The notes under the pieces are model-generated. The model saw only the letters and a program-made list of their open reading frames with translations. It made no database searches and was not told the DNA's origin. This document shows positions 20,901 through 34,000 of a stretch of 64,000 nt of DNA, piece after piece. This stretch comes from Tetraselmis striata (lineage: Eukaryota > Chlorophyta > Chlorodendrophyceae > Chlorodendrales > Chlorodendraceae), in contig VCJN01000503.1 of the NCBI GenBank assembly GCA_006384855.1, positions 1 to 64,000 of the forward strand, in the 5' to 3' direction. A program made the translations under genes and the position numbers. Within the stretch, counting starts at the first letter, position 1. The number at the start of each line of letters is the position of its first letter.

Positions 20901-21546
20901 CGTACCGACTCATAGCGAGTGGAGGCCGTCATATTTTCGCTGGCCTGAGCCAGGACCTCGTCTTTCTGCATACGCACAGCAGTGAGTATCAAGTCAGCTC
21001 GCAGACAGGGCAGCAGCAACATGTGGTGGTGGAGCATGGCCTGGCACTGTCGGCGCCCCTCCCACAATGCGCACTTGTGCACGTTTGTTATTCATTTTGG
21101 CTGCAAGTCATCCCAGGCCAGCCTTTTGGACCCACCTTGCCAGTGAGCTGGTTGTGAATCTTCTGCCACAGCTCCCATGACACCCATACACCGCACCCGC
21201 AGGTCTGGGCTGGGCCGCCCTCAGCGGATGAGTACCCCTCCTTGGCGCACACCTCCCCGCAGCGCGCGCACTTCAACATCTGCCATTGTGAGGGATTGTC
21301 TATGCGTGTCAGATTCAGCCCGCAACAATTCAAACAGGCACGAGTGGAATAGTTCGATGTGGCATCCCGGAAGCGCCCCGCACCTCCACGTTGGCTCCCA
21401 GGACTGTTGGAGCCTTCACTCTCATTTTCGGAGTGGATATCCCCATTCTGCACCTGTGAACGGGGCAGCACGTGCTTCAGCAGGCATGATTCATTGCCGC
21501 GGCCTGTCTCGGCAGCTATAACACGGCGAGGCCTCGTGCCTCGCAA
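17926..21546 (-). CDS. multi-exon coiled-coil protein with N-terminal cysteine cluster
   Basis: The spliced gene is not recognised by name. The first supported exon (ends 21136) has a Cys-rich segment (C-L-N-C-C, C-A-R-C, C-G-C) that may bind zinc, followed by W-E-L-W-Q-K-I-H-N-Q. Later exons (about 20960, 20850-20590, 20495-20385, 20065-20030, 19880-19560, 19326-19170, 19017-18890, 18803-18430, 18290-18068) encode mostly long E/K/R/Q-rich helices with coiled-coil spacing. One more globular exon (19326-19170) has H-L-E-E-Y-H-W-L-P and F-P-R-L-P-T-G-P-F. The end is S/P-rich, with the stop probably at 17926-17928. Introns carry G/C homopolymers, and one donor (about 19560) appears to be GC. The composition suits a ciliary or cytoskeletal protein, but that is inference. 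The true start may lie upstream. Confidence 0.7.
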
Positions 21547-22570
21547 TAGGATAATTCACCGATTCGATGCTCCGCCGCCAGTGAGTGCCCCCCCCCCCCC
21601 CCCCCCCCCCCGCCGCAGCCTCCCTGGAGCAAACCCTGCGAAATTACCGCCACTGAAGGTGCCGACGGCTCGATCCTGGACTTTATATCCCCAGCTGCAC
21701 CAAGTAAGTTTTGCCGTCGAGTGCCGCTGAGAAAAGTGCCGGAGTGCCAGAGGAGCGGCCTGTCTGCCTCGGCTCACCGCTATCCCGCTACTCGTACCTT
21801 GCCTCGCATGACGCCCCGCAACTCCTATTACTATTGTACTCGCAACGCCCGTCCAGAATGCCCACGTGTCGATAAGTTTGTGTGAGCCGCGACAGTTTGT
21901 GTGAGTCCGCGAGTCGTTATGGGAATACTGACTCCGCGTGTCAGCGTCATTAGACGCATCATTCTTCAGAGCAGCCAGCGGAACGTGTGTGACCATGCCG
22001 CCCCAGGCATGGCGCCAACTCACAGCCTCGCGGAATGTCCCCATATATCAAGTATCGGCGAGGCCCGGCCACCATTCTCACCACTCGTCGGGAAACCTAA
22101 AGCGACTGGCACTTCCGTCAGCCGGCCAGAAAAGTCCAGCGGAAGGCAATCCCTCGCACGCACAAACAAGAGGGGAGGTGGGCCAAGGTGTGTGTGGGGG
22201 TTGGGGGGGGGGGGGGGGTGGGGGGGGAGAAATTCGCTCGCCGTTGTGTTACCAGCCTGCTGCGTTTGCAGGTATGTCCGTCCCCTATTTTGGTTCGACG
22301 CAAGGAAGTGGATGAACCTGCAGACCAGAGCACGACACAAGCGGCCCAGTGCACAGTTGCGGAGACCTGGCCTATATGCCTAGTGGTTGTAGTTGGCTCG
22401 AGCTATGTGGGCTCGCTGCTAAGCTGCCGCTCGGAGCCATCAAGCCGCGGGGTAACTGGCCGGGCCGACGCGACAAGCAACTGCTGCCCTGCGCCGCGAC
22501 GAATACGAGTGAAGGATTACGACAAGTAGTTTAATAAATTACGGTCGTGCAGGATTGCAACCCGGATTGC
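21547..22570. other. spacer between the coiled-coil gene and the tRNA gene
   Basis: No supported gene was found. It includes C (21588-21611) and G (about 22203-22228) homopolymers that generate long spurious proline/glycine ORFs. It may hold the promoter and a 5' exon of the minus-strand coiled-coil gene. Confidence 0.45.
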
Positions 22571-22644
22571 GACCCCATAGCTCAGCTGGTTAGAGCGTGG
22601 TGCTAATAACGCCAAGGTCTGCGGTTCGAACCCGTATGGGGTCA
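22571..22644 (+). tRNA. tRNA-Ile (AAU anticodon)
   Basis: A full cloverleaf can be drawn in 74 nt. The acceptor stem GACCCCA pairs with TGGGGTC with discriminator A; the D arm is GCTC/GAGC; the anticodon stem TGGTG pairs with CGCCA around the loop CTAATAA, giving anticodon AAU (inosine-modified in eukaryotes, reads AUU/AUC). The T arm is CTGCGGTTCGAACCCGTAT-like. The intragenic A box (TAGCTCAGCTGG) and B box (GGTTCGAACCC) are intact. No intron. A TTTT run is at about 22687. Confidence 0.95.
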
Positions 22645-23825
22645 CTACCTGTTTCCGCAATCGCTGTAGAGGACCTTTCTGATTGTCTTTTATTTCGGCG
22701 ATTTCCGATATCGCCTTCTGCTGCTAGCTCATATGTAATGTAATATTGCAACCCGGGACCTCTGATGAGAGACGACTGCTCAACCGAGCGGAATATACCG
22801 GTGTGAATTACAAAAAGGGCAGTACCGGTATAAGGAATGTACCGGTACTGTACGCTGATGATGCCCAGATCCGCCGGCGGCCAGAATAATAAATAAATTA
22901 TTACATGTGCTAGCTGCAAAATTCAAGAAATTCATGCAGAAATCCAGAAGAAAATCCAGCTACGGGCCACAACAAGCGGGAACCGCCACGACAGCCACCG
23001 ATCAGGCATCGCCACCAGCCAGCCGCCGTTCCACGCAGTAGGGACGCTCTCCCCAGCACAACATCCCGGGCCACTCCGATAGCGGCACTAGGCCGAATGT
23101 GATGTGGAGGCACCGACAGGACAGGAAGGGAGAGGGTGCTCAAAGAACAGCGAACGGGGAGTTGACCGGACCAGCAACGACGTACGTAAGACGCCGGTGT
23201 TCAGCTCAAACTGCTCCTCCGCGGCAGTGGCAGCACGGGCGGGGCCAAGACTGCCAAGGTGCCACCCGTGGATGATCCCCGCCCCCATCCCCAGCCGGGG
23301 GTGGAGGCGGAGGAAGGGCCCGCGATTCCGAGGGCCGAGGACGGTCGTCGGGGCCGCCCAGGCGGTGGGTGGGTGGGTGGTGTAAATAAATAATCTGAAA
23401 GATTACATACCCGGTAGTCGCTATATAATAGGTTTTAAATCTGCTGAAAGGGGGCGGATATGACGTACAACTCGAGCCCTGGCGGTATATTGTGATCTGT
23501 CCCGACTAATAAAGGATTAGCGACTAAATCGTCTGCTGGTGGAGTCGCTACAGGTAGCAAGTCGGTATCCTACTAAACCCCCACTAACAAAGCGCCCGCG
23601 ATTCACACGGGATGATGGCGAGTACCGGCGACTGCTGATCACTGCTACTCACAGCGGGAGCAGACGGGCACCGCGCAGTCCGCCTCCCGCCCAACTCCCG
23701 ACACACTCCCCTGCAGCGAGGGTCGCTCCAGCCCGCCTGGACCCCACCTGAACTGATCCCCCACTCAAAGCTTAGAGCCCCTCCCCCAGCAGCAGCAGCA
23801 GGAGCAGGGCGAGCGACGCGTAGCC
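22645..23825. other. spacer upstream of VPS16
   Basis: No domain-bearing ORF was recognised. It should include the VPS16 promoter. A CAG-repeat-like run (about 23789-23805) lies just before the first candidate ATG. Confidence 0.45.
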
Positions 23826-24104
23826 ATGGCTCTGGGCCGGCAGGTGGATGTGGCCAAGCCCTCCAATCCAGGCACCCCCCCCCCCCCCCCCCCCCCCCCC
23901 CCGCTTTCGCATTCTCCACACCTGTACCGCTTCGTCATTTCTTGCACGCCTCATCGGAAGGCTAGACTAGCTAGCCAGCGTGAGAGGTGGCCGCTCCCAC
24001 TGCAGTCGGGCGCAGGCGGGAGGATAGCAGGCAGGCAGGCGGGCTCGCGCGCATGTCCTGCAGTGATATAGCTGGGGGTTGCAAGTAAATATGACCCGGG
24101 TGTG

Positions 24105-24137
<33 letters not shown>

Positions 24138-25152
24138 GGCCGCTGCCCCTCTTTCTCCCTCCCCACACTGCGCAGTGGGGGAGTGGGAGGCCTGCGGGGA
24201 CCGCTTTTACAGCAAGCATGACATCTACGCCATGGCCTGGGGTGCGGACGTCAATCTGGCGCAGAACCGCGTGGCCGTGTCGGCCTTTGGCGGGCCGGTC
24301 GCTTGCGTGCGGGACGACTCCAAGATCGTGCTGCTGGCCCCCGGACGGCCCTCGCATCCTGTGGTCCGCATCTTCACCTCCGCAGGTGAGTGTTCATGCT
24401 GTGATATCCTATGTGGTGCCATGGCTGTGTCACAAAAGTGCAGCAAGGCAAAGTGATTGAGATGGCGGCGTCCAGTGGGCTGCATGGGGAAAGCGGATGC
24501 TTCTAGGGAGGAGATATGGGGGGGGGGAGGGGGGGGGGGGGGGGGGGGCTGATGGCGGCGCGGCTCGCTGGCAGGTCGGCCGCTGGGGGCGTTTGTATGG
24601 GAGCGCAACCGCATTGTGGGCATGGGCTGGAGCAGCGACGAGGAGCTGGTGCTGGTGGAGGTGGACGGCACCGTCAGCGCATACTCCACCTTTGGCACTC
24701 ATCTGCGGCGCTTCAGCCTTGGCGCCGCGGCGCGCGAGCAGGGTGTGTCTCGTGCAGCCGTCTTTGGAGCCGGCGTTGTCGCGCTCACTGAGCGCCACGA
24801 GCTGTGGGCCGTCACGGGCCTGCTGGAGCCGCGGCCGCAGGTGGGACCACGGCAGTTGCGCTGCACCACGCACGGCCTGTCTCCTTATACCGCCACTCTT
24901 CCCTTCCCACTAGCATAGCCATCACCATCACTAGCATCGCCTCACCCTCACCCACCCGCGTACTCAAAGGCGCGACCATTGCTCCCACTCACCTTCATGC
25001 GCGCCCGGTCCTACTGCCCCTTGCAGCGCCTAGCGGACCCCGGGCTCTTTGAGGCGCCTCACTCAATGGCCGTCATTGAGCCGCACCACACCCTCTCTGG
25101 TTGCGTCGAGGTGCTCATTGCATGCGGCAACACCGTCAAGGTAGACCCCCCC

Positions 25153-25183
<31 letters not shown>

Positions 25184-27841
25184 CCTCTGCTCCCTCCTTG
25201 GCTTGCGCACCCCAGGGACGACCTGTGCAACCCTTCCAGGCTCCTGCCCCCCCCCCCCCCTTCTCCCTCCACCCACCCCACCCATCCACCCACTTCCCTC
25301 TGGGTTGCGCCCACAGCCCACACTATATGTGGCAGTTGTCATCGATGGGCACCCTTAAACAGCAGCGGATGGGCAGAGCAGCGCAACGGTGGCGGCACCA
25401 CTACGGCTGGGGGGCAACTGTTACAGCGGTCGTCCAGTTGGGGAGAGGGTGCCTGGGAGGAGGGGGTAAGAGTCGAAGTATGGCCTTGGGACTCGAGAAG
25501 GGTTAAATGCTCCGTATTGTTTTTTGGAACTTGGCAATGCTGGGTGCTGGGCGTCATGCCTAGCCGGGCTCAACCAGTTCGGAGCAGTGTGGATGTTTGT
25601 CCCGCATCGTACTGATGACCGGCTGCAACCTCCTGGCTCGCCACGGGCTGCAGGTGGTGGACGCTGACTCGTGCCAGGATCAGGGCCTTTCGGTGGGGCC
25701 CGTTATGGCCATGGCGGTGTCGCCCAATGGTCAGTTTCTTGCATTATTCACCGCCGCAGGTAAGCTGATGGTGCTCAGCACCGACTTTTCACGCAACCTG
25801 AGCGAGTTCAACACCAAGAGCGACATCGCACCGGAGCAGCTGGCATGGTGCGGCGCAGACGCGGTGGTGATGTACTGGGAAGAGGTGCTGCTGATGGTGG
25901 GACCCTACGGCGACTGGGTGTACTATCCCATCGAAGAGCCGGTGGACTCCCCCCCCCCCCCCCCCCCCCCCCCCCATCCCCTTTGTCCCTGCCTGTTTCC
26001 AACCGCTGACCTCTTCTTATGCCCAGTAACTGGCAAGCAGCCAGTGCTGCAAGCATGTGGTTGTGACTGGCAGTTCAAGCAGTGCCTTTGGCGCCGTTTC
26101 CCGTAGGCGATGCTCGTTTCAGAGGTGGACGGGCTGCGCATCGTCGGAAACAGCAGCACGCAGCTGCTGCGCCGCGTGGCTGACTGCCTCGTGGACATCT
26201 TCCGCATCGGCGCCACCTCTCCGGGCGCTACGCTCCTTGATGCGCGCACACTCTTTGACCAGGAGGTATTCTCCTCGCCCCCGGATTCCCCCCCTTTCTC
26301 CGCATTGAAGGACAAGTCCAAGCGGGCGGAGGGGCAATGGGGGCGGTGCATCAGCTGGGCACAACAATGCCGCAAGTGCTGATAGCATCAAGCGCAGGAG
26401 GAGGCAAACGCGATTCATATCACATGCCCTACAAAGCTAGGCAGAAAAGGCCCTTGTTTGCTTTTGAGCATGTATATACACTCAGTCCTCGACAGCAGCA
26501 GGCACACGTACGTTTCAGGGTCCGCTCGTCGGAGAGCAGGGCTGCATATCACCGCTGCGAGCGTCCCCGTGGCGCTGAATGTCATCGGATGCACCCGGCA
26601 GGACGCCAAGGCGGACGAGCTGCTGCGTAGCATCACCGACCTGGAGGAGGCCATCACGTCGTGCTGCGACGCCGCCAGCGCAGAGCTAAACGTTGCGCGC
26701 CAGAAGATGCTGATGAAGGTGGGCGGCGAGTGGGGGGGGGGGGGAGGCATGGCACACTGCCGCCGATATTCTGTGGTCAGGGAGATGTCTGCCGTGTACT
26801 TCTCACTCTCTGCACTTGCCATGGCATTCCTTGCCGCAGGCTGCCTGCTACGGCAAGGCCTTCTGCCCGGGGTACCCCAAGGATACGCTGCACAGCGTCG
26901 CGCAGAAGCTGCGCGTACTCAACTGTCTCTGGGCGCCAGAGCACGGGCTGCCCATCACCATGGCGCAGCTGGAAGCTCTCTCCATGCCCGTGCTGGTGGC
27001 GCGCCTCACGGCCAGCCACAGGCACCTGCTGGCGCTGCGCATCTCCTCCGTAATGGCACTGCCGCAGGAGCCGGTCCTGACGCACTGGGCCTGCGCCCGC
27101 ATCGCCGCTTCCCCCCAGGCACTTCCCCCGCCCCAGCTACTCTTCCGCTCAGCCACACCCTGCCCTTGCAGCGCTTGCCAATGTACTGGTACTCTCATAT
27201 CACTATCCAAGGCAGATCTCATGGCCAGCAACCCGAATAGACGCGCTGAGCCTCCTGGGAATCCAGACGCGCATGGCGCGAGATGAGCCGTTGACGGCGC
27301 AGCGACCCCACCACTAGGCCCCCTATCTGCCTCAGCCCTGCCTTTCCCCGGCATATTATCTTTGGAAGGATTAGAATAAAGGTATCCTGAGATATGGGCC
27401 ACCATGTGCTCGAATACGATGCAAAAATACTTCCATCATACTTTGCACGCTCCCATCGAATTTCAGAGAGTTGAAAAGAAGCCTGGTAGGGCGATAGCGG
27501 TAAACACCAGCGAGCCCGCAAGGCACTTGCAAAATCGAGCCAATCCTGGGCCGCGCCAGCAAGCCAGCCATCAGATAGCCCCTCCAGGAAGCCCATCGCC
27601 CTCCGCCTCCGCGCACGCCAAACACTTACTAACCTGTGGTCCCCGGTCCCTTGGGCGCATCTGTGCTGTTCGTGCAGCTGGGGGACAAGGAGCTGGCGGA
27701 CCAGCTGCTGGAAAAGCTGTCGCCCTGCCCGGACATCAGATACGCCACAATTGCGGGTGCGCCCCATTTCCTCATCCAAACGCCACCCACCCTTCAGCAG
27801 ATCTGCTTGGGACCGGCCCAGCTGCCTGCTGACCCTGACAG

Positions 27842-27872
<31 letters not shown>

Positions 27873-30531
27873 ATCCCCCTCACTTGTGCCCCCACAGGCC
27901 ATGCCCAGTCGCACGGCCGCAAGCACCTTGCGGTCCTTCTCCTGAACCACGAGCCCCGGGCCAGCCAGCAGGTGCCAGCTCCCTTCCGCTCATAGCGCCT
28001 GCCTTGTGTTGACAGTGTAGAGCAGACACTGCCGCACTGCGAAAACAATGGCGAGTAGCACACCTGCCCACCTTGGTGCTCCCGTGTGTGGCTAATGCCG
28101 GGCAAGCTATGTAGGCGGAGCCCCCATAGACGCGGTGTTGACTTACGGCTGTACCCTGATGGTGGGGCGCAGGTGCCACTGCTGCTCAGCCTGGGCGAAG
28201 AGGGGGAGGCGCTGGACAAGGCGGTGTCCAGCGGCGATACGGACATGGTGTACCTAGTCTTGTTCCACATGTACCGCCAGCCCGGCCGGCAACTGCCAGA
28301 CTTCCTGGCAATCATCCGGAGCCGCCCTGTCGCGCTGGCGCTGTTCACCGCCTACTGCCGCAAAACAGAGCCAGAGCTGATGAAGGCATGCTCCTCCCCG
28401 CCTGTGACTCTGACTGTGTCATGTGTGGCCGTGCTGGGTATTGACGGCGTTGGCTGCCATCGCCGACTACCCCGCACCAGGTTTTCACCCTACCACCGGC
28501 CCTGATCCGCACTGACCCACTGGCCGCCTCCACGGCTCCGCGTCTCTCCCTGCACATGCAGACAGTGTACCTCAGCCACGGTGTCAGCGATGGCGTTGCG
28601 GAGATGATGGTGGAGGACGCTGTCCGCGTGCGCTGCGTGCACATGGGTGCCCATCCGAGCCGCGCAAGTACGCCCCTGGCCCCCCTCTCATCACTGCCCC
28701 CCCCCCCCCCTCCCCCCCCTCTCTCCTTCCCTCCTTCTCCCTTTTCCCTTCATCAACCCCCAGCGGGAGGGAGTCGACCGCACTTGCGTGTGACCGAGGG
28801 CTGCTGGCATTAACGCTGTTGCTGATATCCATGGCTGTGCGTGAATATGTGTGCCTCGTGCAGGCACCTCTGCGAGCGATGGGAGCGCCCCCATCGACGT
28901 GGTGCGCACCCTGGAGAAGGCGGGCGGGGAGTACGGCGCCAACAAGGTACGGCTCCGCTGCTCATTGTCATGTTGTACCCAGTCCACCTCCGCACTGCTG
29001 GCAGCTACAGGTGATGCTTGTCCTGTCACACGGCTGACACTCGCTGTGCCCAAACACGAAGGAGAACTCGTTTTACCAAAAGTCGACGGAGGAGTTTGCG
29101 AGGCTGTGCAAAATGCAGGCGGGGCTAGAGAAGGAAACGGGGCAGAGCCTATTTGCCGGCCTCAGCGTCGCCGAGACGCTTCAGACCGCAATTGCCATCG
29201 GCAATCAGCGCGCTGCCGCGGCCATCCGGTCCGAGTTCAAAGTGCGCCCCGCTCCCACGTTCAACCCCTTCCCCAACTCCTCGGACTGGCTCCGTAGCTT
29301 TCTGTAGTTGCCTAGCCTGCTTGCCTCCGCTACGGGTTTGTGATACACGAGAGCACACACCTTCAGGGGGGGGGGGGGGGGGGGGGACAAACACGGACCT
29401 GCGCATCGCTGACGTGTGGCGCTGTGCGCAGATCAGCGACAAGCGCTTCTGGTGGATCAAGGTGAAGACGCTCGCGAAAACAAAGGATTGGGACGCCCTG
29501 GAAGCCTTTGCTCGCGAGCGCAAGGTCCGACCGCCCGGGGCGCTCCCCCGCTGGAAGGATTTGCTTGTCTGAGTCGCCGTCAGATTATCTGCAATGACCT
29601 GCCCCGCGATTAGGGACCTGTGGCAAAGCGTTGCCCTGTAGCCACCTTGTATCCTCTTGACGGTGCGGGGGACGGCGATCACTTCGTTGCCATCCTCATC
29701 CTGATCGGCCCATTACCGTCCTGCTGCACCGGCAGGTGTCGCCCATCGGCATCGAGCCGTTCATCCGCGCATGCAAGGAGCATGAGGCGCCGCAGCACGT
29801 GCTGGCATTCATGATCAGCCGCATGACGGACCTCAAGGCGAAGGCTGAGGCGTACGCGCAGGTGCGGACTGGCCTCTGCCTCTGATTCCCGCGACGCTCG
29901 ATGGCAGCGCTCTCATGTCGCGCGGCGCCGCCTTTGCTGGTGGCGCAAACTCATTTGACCTCAAGCCACGCCTGGTAATAGCGGCCTCGCCCATGAAGAC
30001 AGCTAGCATATAAGTGCTAGCAACAATGATACCGGCATACACATCGATATCACTGGCGCTCGCACCGAGACCCGACGCCAAGAAGTAACGCTGCCGGGTC
30101 CTGGTTGGGTCTCTAGTCTACAGAGGTCGTTGTAGAAAGTAAGCCGTGCGCTGAAGATATATCTTAGCGTGTGTGGCGCTGCCATATGGTATCTTTGCTG
30201 GAATAAGATCGACAGCAGCCGTGCGAGGGATACACTTGAACACGTCTGCCCTGCACGCCCCGCCAGCGCCAACAGTGCCTTTGCGATCAGGGCTTACCAG
30301 CAGCCGGAAAGGGGAGGCTTGGTGCTGACAAATCGCCTCTGGCATGCGTGTGCCCCGTCCCCCCTTTGCGGCGTCCATTAGGTGGGCCTCATCCGGGAGG
30401 CTGCGGAAGCGGCAGCGGCGGCCAAGGACGCGGACATGCTGACACGGCTGAAGGGCATGGTGGGGCAGAGCAGCGCCATCGGGCTGGCCATCGACCAGTT
30501 CCGGGACCGCCTGAACGTCTCGTCCCGCTAG
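23826..30531 (+). CDS. VPS16: VPS16, HOPS/CORVET vesicle-tethering core subunit
   Basis: VPS16 is a core subunit of the HOPS and CORVET complexes that tether membranes before fusion at the vacuole and endosomes. Family features in order are the N-terminal F-Y-S-K-H-D-I-Y-A-M-x-W and G-G-P-V-A; W-E-R-N-R-I-V-G-M-G-W-S-S-D-E-E-L; the β-propeller segment M-A-V-S-P-N-G-x-F-L-A-L-F-T; then the helical C-terminal half from S-E-V-D-G-L-R-I through Y-G-K-A-F-C, T-H-W-A-C-A-R-I and F-A-G-L-S-V-A-E-T, to the C-terminal I-R-E-A-A-E-A-A-A. Exons read: 24176-24385, 24575-24840, 25027-25140, 25654-25941, 26107-26265, 26602-26718, 26840-~27110, 27678-27756, 27898-27971, 28173-28387, ~28561-28670, 28864-28946, 29062-29241, 29432-29524, 29735-29861, 30382-30531 (TAG). 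The first exon and start (23826) are uncertain. Exon 28173-28387 is followed by a possible GC donor. Introns carry poly-C and poly-G tracts. Confidence 0.95.
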
Positions 30532-31024
30532 ACCCCGCATGACAGCAAGCTAGCTGCACGCACGGTGGATAGCTGCGCAGTCTGTAGGCCCCGTTGGCTG
30601 TGATGTATAGTAATCATTGGCATGGGGAGCTGCGATGAGGCTGGCACCCAGCAGCCTACCGCCCCATAAGGTATGAAAATCTTAATTGCATCAACCTCAC
30701 TCTACATACATCAAAACCATTGAAGGAAAGCGCCGAAATATTAGGCTGTGTTATTCTAGACATCTATGTTTCACATGAACAAGCACTCGTGCCATCCTGC
30801 CGGCGGCCCGGTCCACAGTCTCTATGTCAGCGTCCGCCCATTTGGCCTCTGGGGGCAGCTGCGGCGGCGGGGACATTGCTTACGCTGCGAACTGTCAAAT
30901 GGAGCGGCTTGGAGGTCTCCGTCAAGTTCTTGCAGCTCCCCCCGCTCCCGTGCTAGGGTGGTCTCTGCGTAGTACTCGGCAGCAGCTTCTCCGCGTCAGT
31001 GGATGAATGGAGAAGGCAGCCACC
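30532..31024. other. convergent 3' intergenic region
   Basis: This lies between the stop codons of VPS16 (plus) and the HET-like gene (minus) and should hold both 3' UTRs. No gene was seen, and no TGTAA signal for VPS16 was found. Confidence 0.5.
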
Positions 31025-34000
31025 TCACAACCAGGAGACCGTCAGCTTCTCCAGCTCGCTGCCCTCCAGCCGGGCTTTCTCTCCCTCTGTGCAGGTGCGC
31101 ATCTGATGCAGGTATCCGGTGGGTTGCGGCCCGCCAAAGTCAATGGCTCCGGGCTTAATGGCCACAGCGACAACAGCGCGTCTCATGGAGAGCTTGCACA
31201 GCCACCACTCGCCCTCGTTGTCCATGGTATCTAGGGCGATTGGCTGCGCCCACTCCCTGTCCTCCGGGCGCTGGTGCGCATCATGATGTGCAGCACCTGA
31301 GCCGTGGAGAGTGAAGGCATCTTTCCCGACAGGTGAGGTGGGTGCTGAGGCCGCTGCGCGATGGGATCGTTCCGGCTTCAACATGACAGGCTGCGATGAA
31401 GGGACGGGATTGTTAGCGGGGCACATCAAGTTGTGCTGGCACGGCTAAAGGTGCTTCCAGTCCTAGCGGATCGACACGCCGAGCAGGAGCAGAGCGCAAT
31501 CGAGCAAGCTCCACCCTGTGTTCAGGGCGCCCAGCACGCTCACCTGCTCATTGGGGCGGACAATCCTGGTTTTTGCACCGAAGCTGCAGGCGCTGCCGGC
31601 AACCGCAGTCTCGTCGTCCACCCGACCGGGCGGCATTGCCACACCCGACTGGGGGGCGCCTGGTGGGCAGACTGTTTCAGACGGACCTTCGCCATCAGCC
31701 CTTAGACCGGACCAGGTGATGTCCACACCAGGCTGCTGCTCACCGGTGCCAGAATGGGGTGCACCCTCAGGCCGTACTCGGCGAAGAGTCCAGACCGCCC
31801 GGTCGCCGTGCTCGAGCCGGCCAGGGCGGCCAAGGAGCACCCGCCCGGCGTCAGCTGAGCCGCTCATGCTGGCTGGGTCCCAGCCTCTGTTGTCAATCAG
31901 GAGAAGTGGCGGCCCAGCTTGCTGCGCAAGGAGCACTGCAACCTCGTGCATGAAGCGTGTGGCCACGCCCGCGTGCTCAAAGAGCATCCGGAAGAAGATC
32001 TGGCCGAGCGCAACTGCCTTGTCGGCGCTGCGGGCCGCACTGCGTGTGTTGACAAAGCCCTGAAACGCGGCACGCTGCGCGGGCGTTGTCGAGAGCGCCG
32101 CGCCATGCTCCTCCCCGGACAGCACCCAGCGGTAGGAGCCCAGGTTGTCCAGGTCGGCGGTGTTGAAGGTGGGGTCCAGCCCTGTGTAGGCTACGCGCTC
32201 AGCGGGCGCGCCAAGGATGGACTGCCTTCCGTCCAAGTGCACCACCGCAGTGTGCCGGTTGATCACACACTCCTGCGGGAGGTGTGGCGGGTCACATGCG
32301 GGCAAAAATGGTGCGCGAGGGGGAAGCGGTTACAGGGGCGGTGGTGGGCAGGCTGGCAGCCGCAGGGGTGTCAAGCAGGCTCAGGGGTGGGGATTGGCCT
32401 GCAGCGCACCTGCAGCGTCCACGTTCGTCCGCTGTAGCAGTTGGAGCCACTCTCCAGGCCGCACTGGGTCTCCACGATGATCACATGCTGCACAGTCGCA
32501 TACACGCTGGTCATGGTGGGCACCAGGCGGCGCAGCAGCGCAGTCTTGCGCGCCGCCAGACGCGGGTCGTCCGTCGGACTTGGCTGCGGGACGCTCAGAG
32601 TGTCAATCCACATGTATTTGCAGCGGTTGCGCCACGCCAACAGCGCGGCGCGGTGCAGCTGTTGCCGAGAGAACATGATAGCGCACTGCAGCGCCGCCCG
32701 CCCGCCCGTCTGCTCCACTGTCAGCATCCACGACGCGCCAGTATCCCAGCGGCAGCTGATGGCTGCACTCTCCACCAGCCGCTCCTCGGTTGCCACGTAG
32801 CCCGCCGCCAGCGGACCCCCACCGGCCAGCGCATGAAGCAGAGACGCAGTGCTAAACACGAGTCCGCTCCCCACGCTCTCGCCCTCCTCTGCCGCGCGAA
32901 ATATCATTTCCTGGCCAGTCCAGGCCCACGTTAGCCATGTGTCCATGTAACACGCGAGGATTCCTGGTTGCATAGCAATAATGGCAATGATGCAGCGCAC
33001 TTGTATGAAGGCGTTCACCTGGTCTGCTACACTAAAGTGTCCTGACAACATAGCGAGGTCCACACACAGCGTCACGAAAAACGCCAGCCCGTTGCAGAGC
33101 ATTGATGCGACGTTTTCCGTGCACTTCAGCTCCAGGACTGGCCACAGTAGAAGGCCGCCGATGAGGTAGCCCACAGCGAGGTGAAACTTCTCAGGGCGAG
33201 TGGCGGCAAGCCAACGCCAGGTGCACCAGATGTGCTTGACCGACGCAGTGACATTGAGCACCAACATGACGGCGCCGCGTGGCAAGTCCCAAAGACCCCA
33301 CATCACTGTAACCAGCGGACCCAATATCTTGCCAAATGCCCAGGTCGCTGTATGCTGATTCTTCTCGCTGTGCACCTGGGATGGCAAGCAGGCGGCCAAC
33401 CCATTAGTAATGCAATAACGGTTTGCTTGGGTGATGATTGCCACAGAATTGGGGGGACAGGGGGCGCGGGGTGGGGGTACCTCCCCAGGCAGCATCAGAT
33501 GCTCCCGACTAGAGCCCAGCTCTCCCCGCCCCCCGCCCCCGCCCCCGCGTCCTGGTCCGCTCCCGCTCCACAACCGCCGCCCATTCCTCTGCCCCCGCCG
33601 AAAGGATCCTGCCCCAATGCTCTGGATGCTGGCCTCCATCGCATCCTTCTCCCACGCCAAAGGTGTGCTGAGGGCCGCTAGGACCACACCATTGACGCGG
33701 CTGCTCGTGTGGGGCGGCGGTCTAGGGAGTGCCCTCCCTAGTTCCCCCTGGTCTCTACCCGCCGCCGCAAAGCCGCTGGCACTCCTCCTTGGCAGCTGTC
33801 CCTCCAAGCGGCGTGCCTCAGGGTGCGTGAGGGCATCCACACTCTTGCACATGTTGGCGTACCGGGGGAGCAGTCGAAACATGAGTAGCACGTTGAGGGC
33901 TGTGATGGCGTACAGTGCGTAAAAGTCATAATCAGCCTGGGAAAACAGCCCCACCGGCCCACATCCAAACATCCACAAGACTGGGAAGATGACGACGATG

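Noticed and set aside
22571..22644. Functional link between the tRNA-Ile gene and TilS in the same window
   Set aside because: The tRNA has anticodon AAU, is a cytosolic pol III gene and is not a TilS substrate (TilS needs CAU). The linkage looks coincidental.
23765..24166. Poly-glycine and poly-proline ORFs
   Set aside because: Products of intronic C/G homopolymers beside VPS16.
27219..27950. 243-codon ORF on the minus strand
   Set aside because: It crosses VPS16 exons and introns and includes a poly-G stretch from a homopolymer; no domain.
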